45,439 bases of DNA from an uncultured Oscillospiraceae bacterium. Lineage in GTDB: Bacteria; Bacillota; Clostridia; Oscillospirales; Oscillospiraceae. Shown here one piece after another: positions 18,394-27,808 of the stretch. Numbering within the stretch: position 1 is the stretch's first letter; each line of letters opens with the position of its first letter. The notes below the pieces were generated by a model, which saw only the letters and a program-made list of their open reading frames with translations, was not told the origin of the DNA and did no database searches. The stretch lies in the NCBI GenBank assembly GCA_934546685.1, contig CAKTEB010000006.1, positions 1-45,439 of the forward strand, in the 5' to 3' direction. Made by a program: the position numbers and the translations under genes.

Positions 18394-20574
18394 ATGCCCG
18401 CATTCCTCAAAAAAACCGGCGTCAAGGTCCTGGGCGCGATCCTCTGCGTCCTGCTTCTGGCCGCCGGGCTCTTTTCGGGCCTGCTGGCCCTGTACTCTGC
18501 CCTGGCCGGGGGCTTTTCCAGCCAATCGGATCTGTTCCGGGACATGGTGCAAAACCGTTTTTACCGGGACTCTGACCTCATTATGGAGGGCTACTTTGAC
18601 CCCAGCGATCCCAGCCACCCCTGGGTCTCCTACTTCACCGGCCCCATCTATTCCGGCAAGAATTCCAATATGCTCTGGGAGATCATAGACGACGAAACCG
18701 GCGAAACGGTGCTCTCCACCTATGACGGCCAGGATTCCATGCTGGACTTTACCGGAGGCTACGCCTTTACCACCCAGCAGTCCACATCCCGGGACCGCTA
18801 TACCGTTGCCAGCCAGCTGTTCTACTGCGACGGTCAGCTCTACACCTACAATGAGGACGGCGACTATTTCTCCCAGGTGGAGACCCGCTCCAAGGACGCC
18901 ATCTCCGGCATTGACGAGCTGGACCCGCTGGCCTTGCAGCTGGGCTTTACCTATAACGGGTCCCACTATGAATATGACAAGGACAACAACGAATTTAACT
19001 GGGTGGACGATACCACCGAGATCTATACGGACATCGACACCAGCTATGTGATCCACTGCTATCTGCTAAACGGCCTCCCCTACCCGGACAAATATCAGCA
19101 GATTTATACTCTGTGCACCCAGCTGTTCCAGGCCCGCTATCTGCTCTGCGGTGTTGCCGCGGGCTGCCTGCTTCTCGGGCTGATCCTGCTGGTGCTGCTG
19201 TGCTGCAACGTGGGCCGGGTGAACGGCAAGACGGAAGCCGTGCTGAATCCCATCCACAAGCTGCCGGGAGATCTGATGCTGCTGATTCTGGTTTTGTGGC
19301 TTGCCTTGGGAATCTCCCTGACGGAGTTCGACTTCTCCTACCTGGCTGCCTCCCTGATCGGCCTGGGTGTGGCCTCCGGGCTCATGGCCCTGAGTCTCAC
19401 CTATCTGCTGCCCTCCCTGTGTGTCCGGATCAAGACCCACACCCTGCTGAAAAACACCGTCTGCTATCGGCTGGGCCGGTGCCTTAAAAAGCTGGGCGGC
19501 TCCCTGGGCAAGGCCGTGTCGGCGGTATTCCTGCACCTGCCCCTGTTCTGGAAGGTCATGGCCGCCTATCTGGCCCTGTGCATTCTGGAGCTCATTGGCC
19601 TGACCATGATCTACTACGGAAACGGTCTGCTCTACCTACTCTGGCTGGTGGAAAAGCTTCTGGTGGGCGGCGTCATCGCCTATGTCTGCATGTGCTTCCT
19701 GCGGCTGAAGACCGGTGCGGAGCGGATCTCCGCCGGGGACTACAATACCAAGGTCTCCACAGAGCATCTGGTTCTGGAGTTCAAGTCCACCGCCGAGGCC
19801 CTGAACCACATTCAGGACGGCATCGGCACCGCCGTGGATCGCCGGATGCGCTCCGAGCGGCTGAAAACCGAGCTCATCACCAATGTGTCTCACGACCTCA
19901 AAACGCCTCTCACCTCCATCGTCAGCTATGTGGATCTTCTCAAGCAGGAGCCCGCGGGCTCCCCCGCCGCCCAGGAGTATCTCCAGGTGCTGGATCGACA
20001 GTCCGCCCGCCTGAAAAAGCTCATTGAGGATCTGGTGGAAGCCAGCAAGGCCTCCACAGGCAATATCACCGTCCACGCCGCGCCCCTGGACTTCTCCATG
20101 ATGCTGGGTCAGGCCCTGGGCGAGTACAGCGAGCGGCTGGAGAAGGCCGGGCTCACCCCGGTGCCCAAGCTGCCGGAGGTCCCGGTGATGATCAATGCCG
20201 ACGGGCGGCTCCTGTGGCGGATCCTGGACAATCTTCTGGGCAACGCTGTGAAATACGCCATGCCCGGCACCCGGCTCTATGTGACCCTGACCGCCGACTC
20301 CCACGCCATCGTTACCTTCCGGAACATTTCCCGGGATCCCCTGGACGTGACCCCGGAGGAGCTCATGGAGCGGTTCGTCCGGGGTGATTCCTCCCGGCAC
20401 ACCGAGGGCAGCGGCCTGGGCCTCTCCATTGCCCGGAGCCTGGCGGAATCCATGGGCGGCGAGTTCATCCTGTCCGTGGACGGAGACCTGTTCAAGGCCG
20501 CCGTGATCTTCCCGGTGCTGCCCCAGAGCCCGGAGGCTCCCGCCGAGCCCCCTGCGGAGCCCCCCGCACTGTAA
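18394..20574 (+). CDS. Membrane sensor histidine kinase
   Basis: Sensor kinase of 726 residues paired with the response regulator. Start ATG at 18394 sits behind GGAG; an upstream in-frame ATG at 18364 lies inside the regulator gene and has no SD. Membrane layout: N-terminal segment (about 8-32), an extracytoplasmic domain of about 210 residues, then several hydrophobic segments between about 250 and 440, more than the usual two, and a HAMP-like linker. Kinase core: H box NVSHDLKTPLTSIVSYVD with His500, N box RILDNLLGNAVKYA, G box GSGLGLSIARSLAESMGG. The C-terminus ends in a Pro/Glu/Ala tail. Its multi-pass core recalls kinases that sense envelope or transport state; the signal is unknown. 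Confidence 0.93.
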   Translation: MPAFLKKTGVKVLGAILCVLLLAAGLFSGLLALYSALAGGFSSQSDLFRDMVQNRFYRDSDLIMEGYFDPSDPSHPWVSYFTGPIYSGKNSNMLWEIIDDETGETVLSTYDGQDSMLDFTGGYAFTTQQSTSRDRYTVASQLFYCDGQLYTYNEDGDYFSQVETRSKDAISGIDELDPLALQLGFTYNGSHYEYDKDNNEFNWVDDTTEIYTDIDTSYVIHCYLLNGLPYPDKYQQIYTLCTQLFQARYLLCGVAAGCLLLGLILLVLLCCNVGRVNGKTEAVLNPIHKLPGDLMLLILVLWLALGISLTEFDFSYLAASLIGLGVASGLMALSLTYLLPSLCVRIKTHTLLKNTVCYRLGRCLKKLGGSLGKAVSAVFLHLPLFWKVMAAYLALCILELIGLTMIYYGNGLLYLLWLVEKLLVGGVIAYVCMCFLRLKTGAERISAGDYNTKVSTEHLVLEFKSTAEALNHIQDGIGTAVDRRMRSERLKTELITNVSHDLKTPLTSIVSYVDLLKQEPAGSPAAQEYLQVLDRQSARLKKLIEDLVEASKASTGNITVHAAPLDFSMMLGQALGEYSERLEKAGLTPVPKLPEVPVMINADGRLLWRILDNLLGNAVKYAMPGTRLYVTLTADSHAIVTFRNISRDPLDVTPEELMERFVRGDSSRHTEGSGLGLSIARSLAESMGGEFILSVDGDLFKAAVIFPVLPQSPEAPAEPPAEPPAL

Positions 20575-20587
20575 TTTCATCCTTCAG

Positions 20588-20634
20588 CGCGCAGACAGTC
20601 CTACAAAATAGCGGACTGTCTGCGCGTTTGTTTT
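20588..20634 (+). terminator. Intrinsic terminator after the two-component system
   Basis: CGCGCAGACAGTCC (20588-20601) pairs with GGACTGTCTGCGCG (20613-20626), followed by TTTGTTTT. Confidence 0.9.
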
Positions 20635-20705
20635 CTCCCGCCTACGCGGATCACCCGCAGAATGCGCCCAAAAAGTTCGATTTGGTTGGTTCCGTCAGGT
20701 TTATC

Positions 20706-20734
20706 ATGACAATTCTGTGACTTTGGAGTAAAAT
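20706..20734 (+). promoter_or_regulatory. Promoter of the secreted repeat protein
   Basis: -35 ATGACA (20706-20711), 17-bp spacer, -10 TAAAAT (20729-20734). No CTTAA repeat is present here, unlike the flanking units. Confidence 0.6.
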
Positions 20735-20780
20735 AGATTTGACCATAAACGGCGGTAGAAATCGCCGGAGAAAGCGAGAG

Positions 20781-22640
20781 ATGAATATGAAACGGAAAAC
20801 CTATCTGCGCTGCGGCGCAGCGGCCATGGCCCTCAGCGTGCTTCTGGCCTCCAGCGCATTGGCTACAGACGTGCCCCCTGGCGGCTTCGGCGGCGGCGGG
20901 AATGTGCCTCCACCCCCGCCCGGCGGCGGCTCCATGACCTTCTACACCGGCGACGCGGTGACGGATCTCGAATCCGGAGATTATACCAATGAGACCTTCC
21001 CGGATTCCACCGGCGAAACCGAGGTGGCCCTGCGGGTGGGCCCCGGGGTGACGGCCACCCTGAAGGATTCCACCGTCACCAAATCCGCCGGTGACATGAC
21101 CGGCGACGACGGCAGCTTCTACGGCGTGAACTCCGGCGTGCTGGCCTACTCCGAGGACGCCTCCACCCCTGCAAATCTCACCATCCAGGGCGGCAGGGTA
21201 GAGACCAACGCCAGCGGCGGCAACGGCGTGTTTGCCTACGGCTCCTCCACCATCAACATTGAGGACGCCACGGTGACCACCACCGGCGAGGGCGGCTCCG
21301 GCGGTATTATGGTGGCCGGCGGCGGCACCCTCTACGCCAAGGACTGCACCGTCACCACCGAGGGCGGCTCCTCCGCAGCCATCCGCTCTGACCGGGGCTC
21401 CGGCCTCATGGTGGTAGACGGCGGTACCTATATCGCAAACGGCTCCAAGGGCACCGGCTCCCCGGCCATTTACTGCGTAGCGGATATCACCGTGTCCAAC
21501 GCCACCATGCAGGCGGGCAACGCCCAGGCCATCTGCTTCGAGGGCCGGAACCCCGCCCACATCTATAACTCCTACCTGGAGGGCAACTACACCGCCTCCG
21601 ACGACGACGAGAACTGCAACGTCATGGTCTATCAGTCCATGTCCGGCGACTCCGAGGAGGGCACCACCTACTGCACCATGGTGGGCGGCGTGCTGAAGGC
21701 CAACAATGTCTCGGAAAACGGCAACGCCAAGATGTTCTACACCACCAATACCTACTGCTACATCAGCCTCAGCCAGGTGGAAATGGTCTACCCCGAGGGC
21801 ATGGACACCTTCCTGCTCTGTGCCTGCAACACCAATGAGCGGGGCTGGGGCACCGCCGGAGCCAACGGCTCGGAGTGCGTGCTCTACACCGTGGATCAGG
21901 ATATGGACGGCAACATCATCTATGACACCTGGAGCTATCTGGGCTGCTACCTGACCCAGGATTCCACCCTCAGCGGCGCGATCCTCTGCAGGGAGGACAA
22001 CGGCGACCGGGGCTGCGACGTGTACATGGACAAATCCGCCGTCTGGACCGTCACCGGCGACAGCCAGGTCCGGGACTTCTACACCGGCGGCGCGGAGCTT
22101 CTCGATGACAGCGGCAAGGCCGTCACCATCGCCGCCCCCGACGGCACCGCCTATGTGGAGGGCGACAGCGATTATACCGTTACCGTCACCGGCGCCTTTG
22201 GCACGGATGATCTCACCGCCTATGAAAATGTCCCCGGCATCGGCACCGTGGCCGACGGCGAATACACCTTCGACACCAACATCGACAGCTATGTAAATCT
22301 CGACTACATCCCCACCGCTCCCGACGGCACTGTCTACACCGAGGCAGCCTGGGGCGACGCAGCGGAGCCCGCGGCTGAGCCCGCGGCTGAGCCCGAGGCC
22401 TCCGTTCAGGAATCCACTCAGGAAACCCTCAGCGCCGAGCCCGCTGCCGAAGAATCCGCTCAGGAGCCCGCCGAGGCCGAGACCCCCGCTCCCACGCCGG
22501 AGCCCGAGGCAGAGGCCGCCCAAGCTCCCGCCGAGACCGAAAGCAGCAGCTCTGCGGCGGTGATCGTGGTCATTGTGATTTTGGCCGTGGTGATTATCGC
22601 GGCAGTGGTGATCGTCAGCAAGAAGAAAAAGAAATCGTAA
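20781..22640 (+). CDS. Secreted, membrane-anchored parallel beta-helix-like protein
   Basis: Extracellular protein of 619 residues, function unknown. Signal peptide at the start (MNMKRKTYLRCGAAAMALS, cleavage after ASSALA), then a Gly/Pro segment PPGGFGGGGNVPPPPPGGG. The main body (about 50-470) consists of irregular Thr/Gly/Asn-rich turns such as TIQGGRVETNASGGNG, TINIEDATVTTTGEGGSGG and TLYAKDCTVTTEGGSS, the pattern of a right-handed beta-helix adhesin or polysaccharide-binding protein. An Ala/Glu/Pro linker (about 540-585) leads to a C-terminal membrane helix and a five-lysine tail; there is no LPxTG motif, so it should remain membrane-anchored with the helix spanning the wall via the linker. 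Start ATG at 20781 has only a GGAG ten bases upstream; ATG at 20787 is the alternative. Own promoter and terminator. Confidence 0.8.
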   Translation: MNMKRKTYLRCGAAAMALSVLLASSALATDVPPGGFGGGGNVPPPPPGGGSMTFYTGDAVTDLESGDYTNETFPDSTGETEVALRVGPGVTATLKDSTVTKSAGDMTGDDGSFYGVNSGVLAYSEDASTPANLTIQGGRVETNASGGNGVFAYGSSTINIEDATVTTTGEGGSGGIMVAGGGTLYAKDCTVTTEGGSSAAIRSDRGSGLMVVDGGTYIANGSKGTGSPAIYCVADITVSNATMQAGNAQAICFEGRNPAHIYNSYLEGNYTASDDDENCNVMVYQSMSGDSEEGTTYCTMVGGVLKANNVSENGNAKMFYTTNTYCYISLSQVEMVYPEGMDTFLLCACNTNERGWGTAGANGSECVLYTVDQDMDGNIIYDTWSYLGCYLTQDSTLSGAILCREDNGDRGCDVYMDKSAVWTVTGDSQVRDFYTGGAELLDDSGKAVTIAAPDGTAYVEGDSDYTVTVTGAFGTDDLTAYENVPGIGTVADGEYTFDTNIDSYVNLDYIPTAPDGTVYTEAAWGDAAEPAAEPAAEPEASVQESTQETLSAEPAAEESAQEPAEAETPAPTPEPEAEAAQAPAETESSSSAAVIVVIVILAVVIIAAVVIVSKKKKKS

Positions 22641-22651
22641 GCACAGAAGCT

Positions 22652-22683
22652 GCGGCGCACCCATTCCGGGTGCGCCGCTTTTT
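22652..22683 (+). terminator. Intrinsic terminator after the beta-helix protein
   Basis: GCGGCGCACCC (22652-22662) pairs with GGGTGCGCCGC (22668-22678), then TTTTT. Confidence 0.92.
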
Positions 22684-22689
22684 CGCCGC

Positions 22690-22735
22690 CTTAAGGAAAC
22701 CTTAACTTGTGTTGTCCAGTCCCTCATGCTATAAT
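22690..22735 (+). promoter_or_regulatory. Promoter with CTTAA boxes for the hybrid transport operon
   Basis: -35 TTGTGT (22707-22712), 17-bp spacer, extended -10 TGCTATAAT (TATAAT 22730-22735). CTTAA at 22690-22694 and 22701-22705 repeats with an 11-bp period and ends one base before the -35, the placement of a class II OmpR/PhoB activator. The same 11-bp-spaced CTTAA repeat lies before the two-component operon. The leader is about 130 bases. Confidence 0.6.
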
Positions 22736-22868
22736 CGTATTAACAACATTAGTACAGTTGGACACACCGTGGACACAGCGGTATCCGAAAATATTTTTAG
22801 AAATATGAAACCCTGCCCCCGGTTTCTACGTCTATACATTATGAATCCAGAACGGAAGGAGGGAGCCC

Positions 22869-23807
22869 ATGAAGCGGCCAAACCTGCGCCGGAGTCCCCG
22901 GCAGAACAAAGAGCGTGTTTCCCTGACCCCCAGCGAACGGCGGCAGCGCCGGAAGGAGCGGCTCATCAGCCTGGCCTTTATCTCCCCCAGCCTCATCGGC
23001 GTGCTGATCTTCTTTGTGCTCCCCTTCTTTGTGGTGATCTACTACGCCTTTGTAAACAACCCGGTGCTCCACGAGTTTGTGGGCTTCGACAACTTCCGGA
23101 ACCTGTTCCAGAACCAATCCTTCCTTTTGGCGGCCAAAAATACCGCCATCTTCTCCCTGATCTCCGTGCCCGCGGCGGTCTGCGGCTCCCTACTGCTGGC
23201 CTGTATGCTCAGCCAGAAGCTCCCCCTGCGGAGCCAGATCCGGACGTTTATGCTGACCCCCATGATGGTGCCTGTGGCCTCCATTGTGCTGATCTGGCAG
23301 GTGATCTTCAGCAACAACGGCGCGCTCAACGCCTTTCTCGCCCACTTCGGCGTGGACAAGATCGACTGGATGAAGTCCGAGTTCAACCGCTATGTGGTCA
23401 TCCTCCTGTATCTCTGGAAGAACCTCGGCTATGATATGATCCTGTTTCTGGCGGCCCTGTCCAACGTCCCCGTGGACATTCAGGAGATGGCCATGCTGGA
23501 GGGCGCCAGCGCCACCCGGATCTTCTTCCAGATCAAGCTCCGGTACATCTTCCCCACGATCCTGTTCGTGACGATTTTAAGCCTCATCAACTCCATGAAG
23601 ATCTTTCGGGAGGTCTACCTGCTCACCGGCAAATACCCCTATGACGGGCTGTACCTGCTCCAGCACTTCATGAACAATACCTTTGAGAGCATGGACTATC
23701 AGAAGCTCTCCGCCGCCGCCCTGGTGATGGCCGCTGTGATGGTGGTGGTCATCGGTCTGCTGTTCCTGGTGGACAGCAAAATGGGAAAGGATGTGGAAGA
23801 GGAATGA
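22869..23807 (+). CDS. Sugar-type ABC transporter permease (MalF/UgpA-like, CUT1)
   Basis: First inner-membrane permease of a CUT1-type importer, 312 residues, six predicted helices after a basic cytoplasmic N-terminus. Family marks: FISPSLIGVLIFFVLP as first helix and the EAA-type loop EMAMLEGASATRIFFQIKL near residue 210 that docks on the ATPase. ATG at 22869 follows GGAGGGAG. The second permease overlaps by ATGA. No msmK/ugpC-type ATPase gene is in the operon, as is usual for Bacillota CUT1 systems that share one ATPase. Substrate cannot be read from the sequence. Confidence 0.92.
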   Translation: MKRPNLRRSPRQNKERVSLTPSERRQRRKERLISLAFISPSLIGVLIFFVLPFFVVIYYAFVNNPVLHEFVGFDNFRNLFQNQSFLLAAKNTAIFSLISVPAAVCGSLLLACMLSQKLPLRSQIRTFMLTPMMVPVASIVLIWQVIFSNNGALNAFLAHFGVDKIDWMKSEFNRYVVILLYLWKNLGYDMILFLAALSNVPVDIQEMAMLEGASATRIFFQIKLRYIFPTILFVTILSLINSMKIFREVYLLTGKYPYDGLYLLQHFMNNTFESMDYQKLSAAALVMAAVMVVVIGLLFLVDSKMGKDVEEE

Positions 23808-24763
23808 AACGCCGCGTCCATACGCCCCAGGCTTCTTCGGTTCACAGCCGCAGCTATTACCGCCGCCGGAGGCTCATCGTCAAAATCATCCTGACGGCCA
23901 TCGCCCTGAGTATGGCCATCCTGTTTCTGATGCCCATTGTTCTGACCGTCACCAACTCCTTTATGACCCAGGACGAGATCACCGCCAACTATGGCGTGGT
24001 CTTCGGCAGCAGCTCCAGCGGCGACCAGAGCCAAAACCAGGCGGTAACCAGCTACATCTCCCAGCGGGTGAACCTAAAGTTCATCCCGGATATGGTGTCC
24101 TTTAAGCAGTACTGGACCGTGCTGTTCAACAGTCCCTCCTATCTGCTGAAATTCTGGAATTCCGTGATCCTCACGGTGCCCATTGTGATCTTCCAGGTGG
24201 CCCTGGCCTCCCTGGCCGCCTACGGCTTTTCCCGGTATCGGGGTCGGGTGCGGGAGATCGTGTTCTTCGGGTACATCATTCTGATGCTGATGCCCTACCA
24301 GGTGACGCTGGTGCCCAACTACCTGGTCTCCAAGTGGCTGGGACTTCTGGACACCAACTGGGCCATCATCCTTCCGGGCATCTTCGCCCCCTTCAGCGTG
24401 TTCCTGCTCACCAAAAACATGCGCCGAATCCCCAAATCCTACATTGAGGCGGCAGAGCTGGACGGAGCCGGAGAATGGCAGATCTTTTCGAGAGTCTGCC
24501 TGCCCATGTGCAAGAGCGCCCTGGTCAGTGTGGCCATGCTGGTGTTCATCGACTACTGGAACATGGTCGAGCAGCCCCTGATCCTGTTCACCGATCAGGA
24601 AAAATATCCCCTCAGCGTGTTTTTAAGCGAGATCAACAGCGGCGAGGTGGGCGTGGCCTTTGCGGTGGCCGTGATCTATATGGTGCCCACCCTGCTGATG
24701 TTCCTGTGGGGTGAGGAATACCTGGAGGAGGGCATCACCTACTCCGGCGGTATCAAGGGATAA
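23804..24763 (+). CDS. Carbohydrate ABC transporter permease (MalG/UgpE-like, CUT1)
   Basis: Second CUT1 permease, 319 residues. Basic N-terminus, first helix near 25-45, EAA loop EAAELDGAGEWQIFSRV near residue 210, and C-terminal GEEYLEEGITYSGGIKG, a variant of the usual MalG ending. An extended loop after helix 1 (about 60-85) is Ser/Gln rich. Overlaps the preceding gene by four bases (ATGA), so the two subunits should be made in equal amounts. Confidence 0.92.
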   Translation: MKRRVHTPQASSVHSRSYYRRRRLIVKIILTAIALSMAILFLMPIVLTVTNSFMTQDEITANYGVVFGSSSSGDQSQNQAVTSYISQRVNLKFIPDMVSFKQYWTVLFNSPSYLLKFWNSVILTVPIVIFQVALASLAAYGFSRYRGRVREIVFFGYIILMLMPYQVTLVPNYLVSKWLGLLDTNWAIILPGIFAPFSVFLLTKNMRRIPKSYIEAAELDGAGEWQIFSRVCLPMCKSALVSVAMLVFIDYWNMVEQPLILFTDQEKYPLSVFLSEINSGEVGVAFAVAVIYMVPTLLMFLWGEEYLEEGITYSGGIKG

Positions 24764-24784
24764 AAGAGACGAGGTGTATCAGCC

Positions 24785-26443
24785 ATGACAAACGAATATG
24801 AGTATGAAGTGGAGACCGGCCGCAAGAAGAAGCGCAGCCGCCGAGACTGGGTCAAGAACGCCCTGATCGTCTTTCTGGCGGTGCTGCTGGTGCTGACCTT
24901 CTTTTCCAATACCATTATGAACTACTCTCTGCCGGAGGTGGCGGCCCAGTACCCCCAGTCCACGGCCATCACCACCAAGATCCGGGGCAGCGGCACCGTG
25001 GAATCCGCTCAGAGCTATAACGTCACCGTTCAGGAGACCCGCACCGTGGCATCCGTCAACGTGAAAAAGGGCGACACAATCGCCGCAGGAGACGTACTTC
25101 TGACCCTGGACGCCACCGAGAGCCAGGAGCTCACCGACGCCCGGACCAATCTGGCCTCTTTACAGCTGGACTACGCCAAGATGCAGCTTCCAAAGACCGA
25201 GGACGGCGCGGCGGCCCAGGCCGCTTCCCTGTCCCAGGCCCAGGCAGCCGTCAGCAAGGCGGAGACGGATCTGGCGAACGCGAAAAAGAACGCTGACAGC
25301 CTTAAGAGCTATCAGAATTCAGTGGCCTCCGCCCAGAGCGGCGTTGCCACTGCCACCCAGAATAAAACCAAAGCTGACGCCGCGGTGGACTCCATCCAGA
25401 CCCAGCTGGACAACGTGGAAAATTCCAACGCCGACTATCTAAGCGCCGTAAAGGCCGCGGAGTCCGACGACACCGGCGAGGCCGCCGCCCGGGCCCAGCA
25501 GATCTACGATCAGCAGATCGCCCCTCGGAAGGCCGAGCTCACCCAGCAGCTGATCTCCGCCAAGCAGGCCGCCACCGACGCGGGGGTGGCCCTGGAGAAC
25601 GCCAACGCCGCCGTGACCAGCGCCCAGAACGCCCTGGACTCCTATCAGTCCTCCCTTACCGGCAGCACCGATGTAAGCTCTGCGGAGGCGGCCCTCCAGT
25701 CCGCCAAGGACGCCCTGGCTACCGCCCAGGCTTCCGCCCAGGACACTGCCAACTCCAACGCCTATAACGACTCCGTCTCCCAGCTGGAGCTTGAAGCCAA
25801 GGCCAAAGAGGTCGCCGACGCCGAGGCCAAGGTCAAGGCCCTGGAGGAGAAGTCCTCCGCCGCCAATATCGTCAGCCGCTACCCCGGCGTGGTCACGGAG
25901 ATCAATGTGGCCGCCGGTGATACCACCACCGCCGACTCCCCCCTGATGGTGGTGGAGCTCACGGAAAAGGGCTACACCCTGAAAGCCACCGTGAAAAAGG
26001 ATCAGGCCAAGTTCTTAAAAGAGGGCCTCCAGGCGGAGATCACCAACCTCTGGGACAGCGGCATCACCATGACCCTGACCTCCATCACCGCCGATCAGAG
26101 CGATCCCTCCGGCAGCCGGCTTCTCACCTTCTCCGTCACCGGGGATAATGTCACCGTGGGCCAGAGTCTCAGCTTCTCCGTGGGCGATAAAAACTCCAAC
26201 TATGACCTGGTGATTCCCTCCTCCTGCATCCATACAGACTCGGACGGCAGCTTTGTCTATGTGGTGCAGGTAAAGTCCAGCCCCCTGGGCAACCGATATT
26301 CCGTCAAGAAGAAGACGGTCACCGTGCTGGCCTCTGACGACACCAACAGCGCCGTATCCGGCGATCTCCAGTCCTCGGACTTTGTCATCACCACCGCCAC
26401 CGTTCCCCTGGACGTGGGAAGCCAGGTGCGGATTGCAGAGTGA
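24785..26443 (+). CDS. HlyD/MacA-type periplasmic adaptor (membrane fusion) protein
   Basis: Membrane-anchored adaptor of 552 residues, of the class that normally partners efflux ABC or RND pumps. Order: 25-residue basic cytoplasmic tail, one membrane helix (about 26-46), first half of a lipoyl/biotinyl domain with VKKGDTIAAGDVLLTLDA near 95-112, a long Ala/Gln/Lys/Asp-rich coiled coil (about 115-355), second half lipoyl with YPGVVTEINVAAGDTTTADS near 365-385, then beta-barrel domains ending in VGSQVRIAE. Full length and intact. It begins 21 bases after the MalG-type gene with an SD (GAGG), so it belongs to the importer operon, an odd pairing that is the main reason to call the system hybrid. 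Confidence 0.9.
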   Translation: MTNEYEYEVETGRKKKRSRRDWVKNALIVFLAVLLVLTFFSNTIMNYSLPEVAAQYPQSTAITTKIRGSGTVESAQSYNVTVQETRTVASVNVKKGDTIAAGDVLLTLDATESQELTDARTNLASLQLDYAKMQLPKTEDGAAAQAASLSQAQAAVSKAETDLANAKKNADSLKSYQNSVASAQSGVATATQNKTKADAAVDSIQTQLDNVENSNADYLSAVKAAESDDTGEAAARAQQIYDQQIAPRKAELTQQLISAKQAATDAGVALENANAAVTSAQNALDSYQSSLTGSTDVSSAEAALQSAKDALATAQASAQDTANSNAYNDSVSQLELEAKAKEVADAEAKVKALEEKSSAANIVSRYPGVVTEINVAAGDTTTADSPLMVVELTEKGYTLKATVKKDQAKFLKEGLQAEITNLWDSGITMTLTSITADQSDPSGSRLLTFSVTGDNVTVGQSLSFSVGDKNSNYDLVIPSSCIHTDSDGSFVYVVQVKSSPLGNRYSVKKKTVTVLASDDTNSAVSGDLQSSDFVITTATVPLDVGSQVRIAE

Positions 26444-26454
26444 GGTGAGGGCCC

Positions 26455-27753
26455 TTGAAAAAAATACTGCGCTGGGTGCTCCAGCGCTGGAAATGGATGC
26501 TCTGGGGGCTTGCCGTTCTGGTAAGCCTAGGGGTCTTCTGGGGGCTGCATCGGAGCGACAGGGATGTGGTCTCCTCTCTCACCGATCAGACCGCCTATGT
26601 CCGCTGGGAGGCTGAGGACAAGCCCTATGCTCAGGCCTCAGTATATCTCCCCGAAGACAACGCCGTTTCCTCCGCCGATCTCTCCTCTCTGCGGCTGGCG
26701 GTGGAAAACGCCCTGACGGCGGCGGGCGTGCCCTCCCAGGAATACCCCTGGTTCTATGCCGCCTCCCGATCCACCCAGGCCGCCCTGCAAAATGACAACG
26801 GCAATCTCACCACCACCGTAGAGCTCACTCTGGTGGCCGGGGATTACTTCCGAATGCACCCCATGGTGCTGCGCACCGGCTGGTACATGTCGGAATCCGA
26901 CGTGATGCACGATCGGATCGTCCTGGACCGGCAGACCGCCTGGAACCTCTTCTACACCGATGATATCATCGGTCAGTTTCTCTGGTGGAACGGCCAAAGA
27001 TATCAGGTGGCCGCCGTGGTGGACTACCCGGAGGGCCGCTACAATGAAAAAGCCGCGGGAGATACCTGCCGGGCCTGGGTCTTCTGGGATTCCCCGGGCG
27101 CTCAGTCCTCGTCCCTGACCACGGCCGCCGACACTGCGGCAAGCACCGCTGGAAGCACGGGCGGAAGCACCGCCGGAACCACCGGCGACACCACAGGCAA
27201 GGACAGCGCCCCCGTCCCCGCCAGCTCCGAAATCGGCTTTACCTGTCTGGAGATGGTACTGCCCCAGCCGGTGAAGAACTTTGCCCTGTCCACCCTCCAA
27301 TCGGCGCTGAAGGACATTCTGCCAGAGAACACCGTCTATACGGACAACGCCGGGCGATTCTCCCTGCAAAGCCGCTGGAGCATCCTCCGGAGCTATTCTC
27401 TCCGGGGCATCTCCACCGAGGCCGTGGGCTATCCCTGGTATGAAAACGCCGCCCAGCTGGCGGAAAATCACCTGGCGCTGCGGCTGATCCCCGAGGCCAT
27501 CTTTCTGATTTTCCCGGCCATCAGCCTTCTCATCTGGCTGATCCTTTTGAACCGGAAGCGTACCTGGGGCCTCTACAGCATCCCTCAGGCCGTCTCCCGG
27601 GCCATTGACCGCCGGAACGCCCGAAACTATGAGGCCCGGCTCCAGGACGAGGAGCCCCAGCCCCGATTCCGGCGCAAAAGGCGCTCCAAGCGTCCCAAGC
27701 CCTCGCCGGAGCTCCGTTATTCTCATAAACCCCGCCGTTTCCGCAGGAAATGA
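26455..27753 (+). CDS. MacB-type periplasmic-core-domain-like membrane protein, unknown function
   Basis: Protein of 432 residues with an N-terminal membrane helix (about 15-32), an extracytoplasmic domain, a Ser/Thr/Gly linker (about 220-250), a second extracytoplasmic part, one membrane helix near 345-363, and an Arg/Lys/Pro-rich cytoplasmic tail. The stretch VAGDYFRMHPMVLRTGWYMS followed by DRIVLDRQTAWNLFY resembles the MacB periplasmic core domain, in which such text usually precedes FtsX helices; here the FtsX helices and any ATPase are missing. Start TTG at 26455, behind GAGGTGAGG. Placement between an adaptor and a solute-binding protein suggests an accessory subunit. The MacB likeness is by eye and should be treated as tentative. 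Confidence 0.65.
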   Translation: MKKILRWVLQRWKWMLWGLAVLVSLGVFWGLHRSDRDVVSSLTDQTAYVRWEAEDKPYAQASVYLPEDNAVSSADLSSLRLAVENALTAAGVPSQEYPWFYAASRSTQAALQNDNGNLTTTVELTLVAGDYFRMHPMVLRTGWYMSESDVMHDRIVLDRQTAWNLFYTDDIIGQFLWWNGQRYQVAAVVDYPEGRYNEKAAGDTCRAWVFWDSPGAQSSSLTTAADTAASTAGSTGGSTAGTTGDTTGKDSAPVPASSEIGFTCLEMVLPQPVKNFALSTLQSALKDILPENTVYTDNAGRFSLQSRWSILRSYSLRGISTEAVGYPWYENAAQLAENHLALRLIPEAIFLIFPAISLLIWLILLNRKRTWGLYSIPQAVSRAIDRRNARNYEARLQDEEPQPRFRRKRRSKRPKPSPELRYSHKPRRFRRK

Positions 27754-27808
27754 TCCTGCGCCGCGGCGTGAAGCTCATTGGGGAATGTATCCCCGGAAAG
27801 GAAGAACT

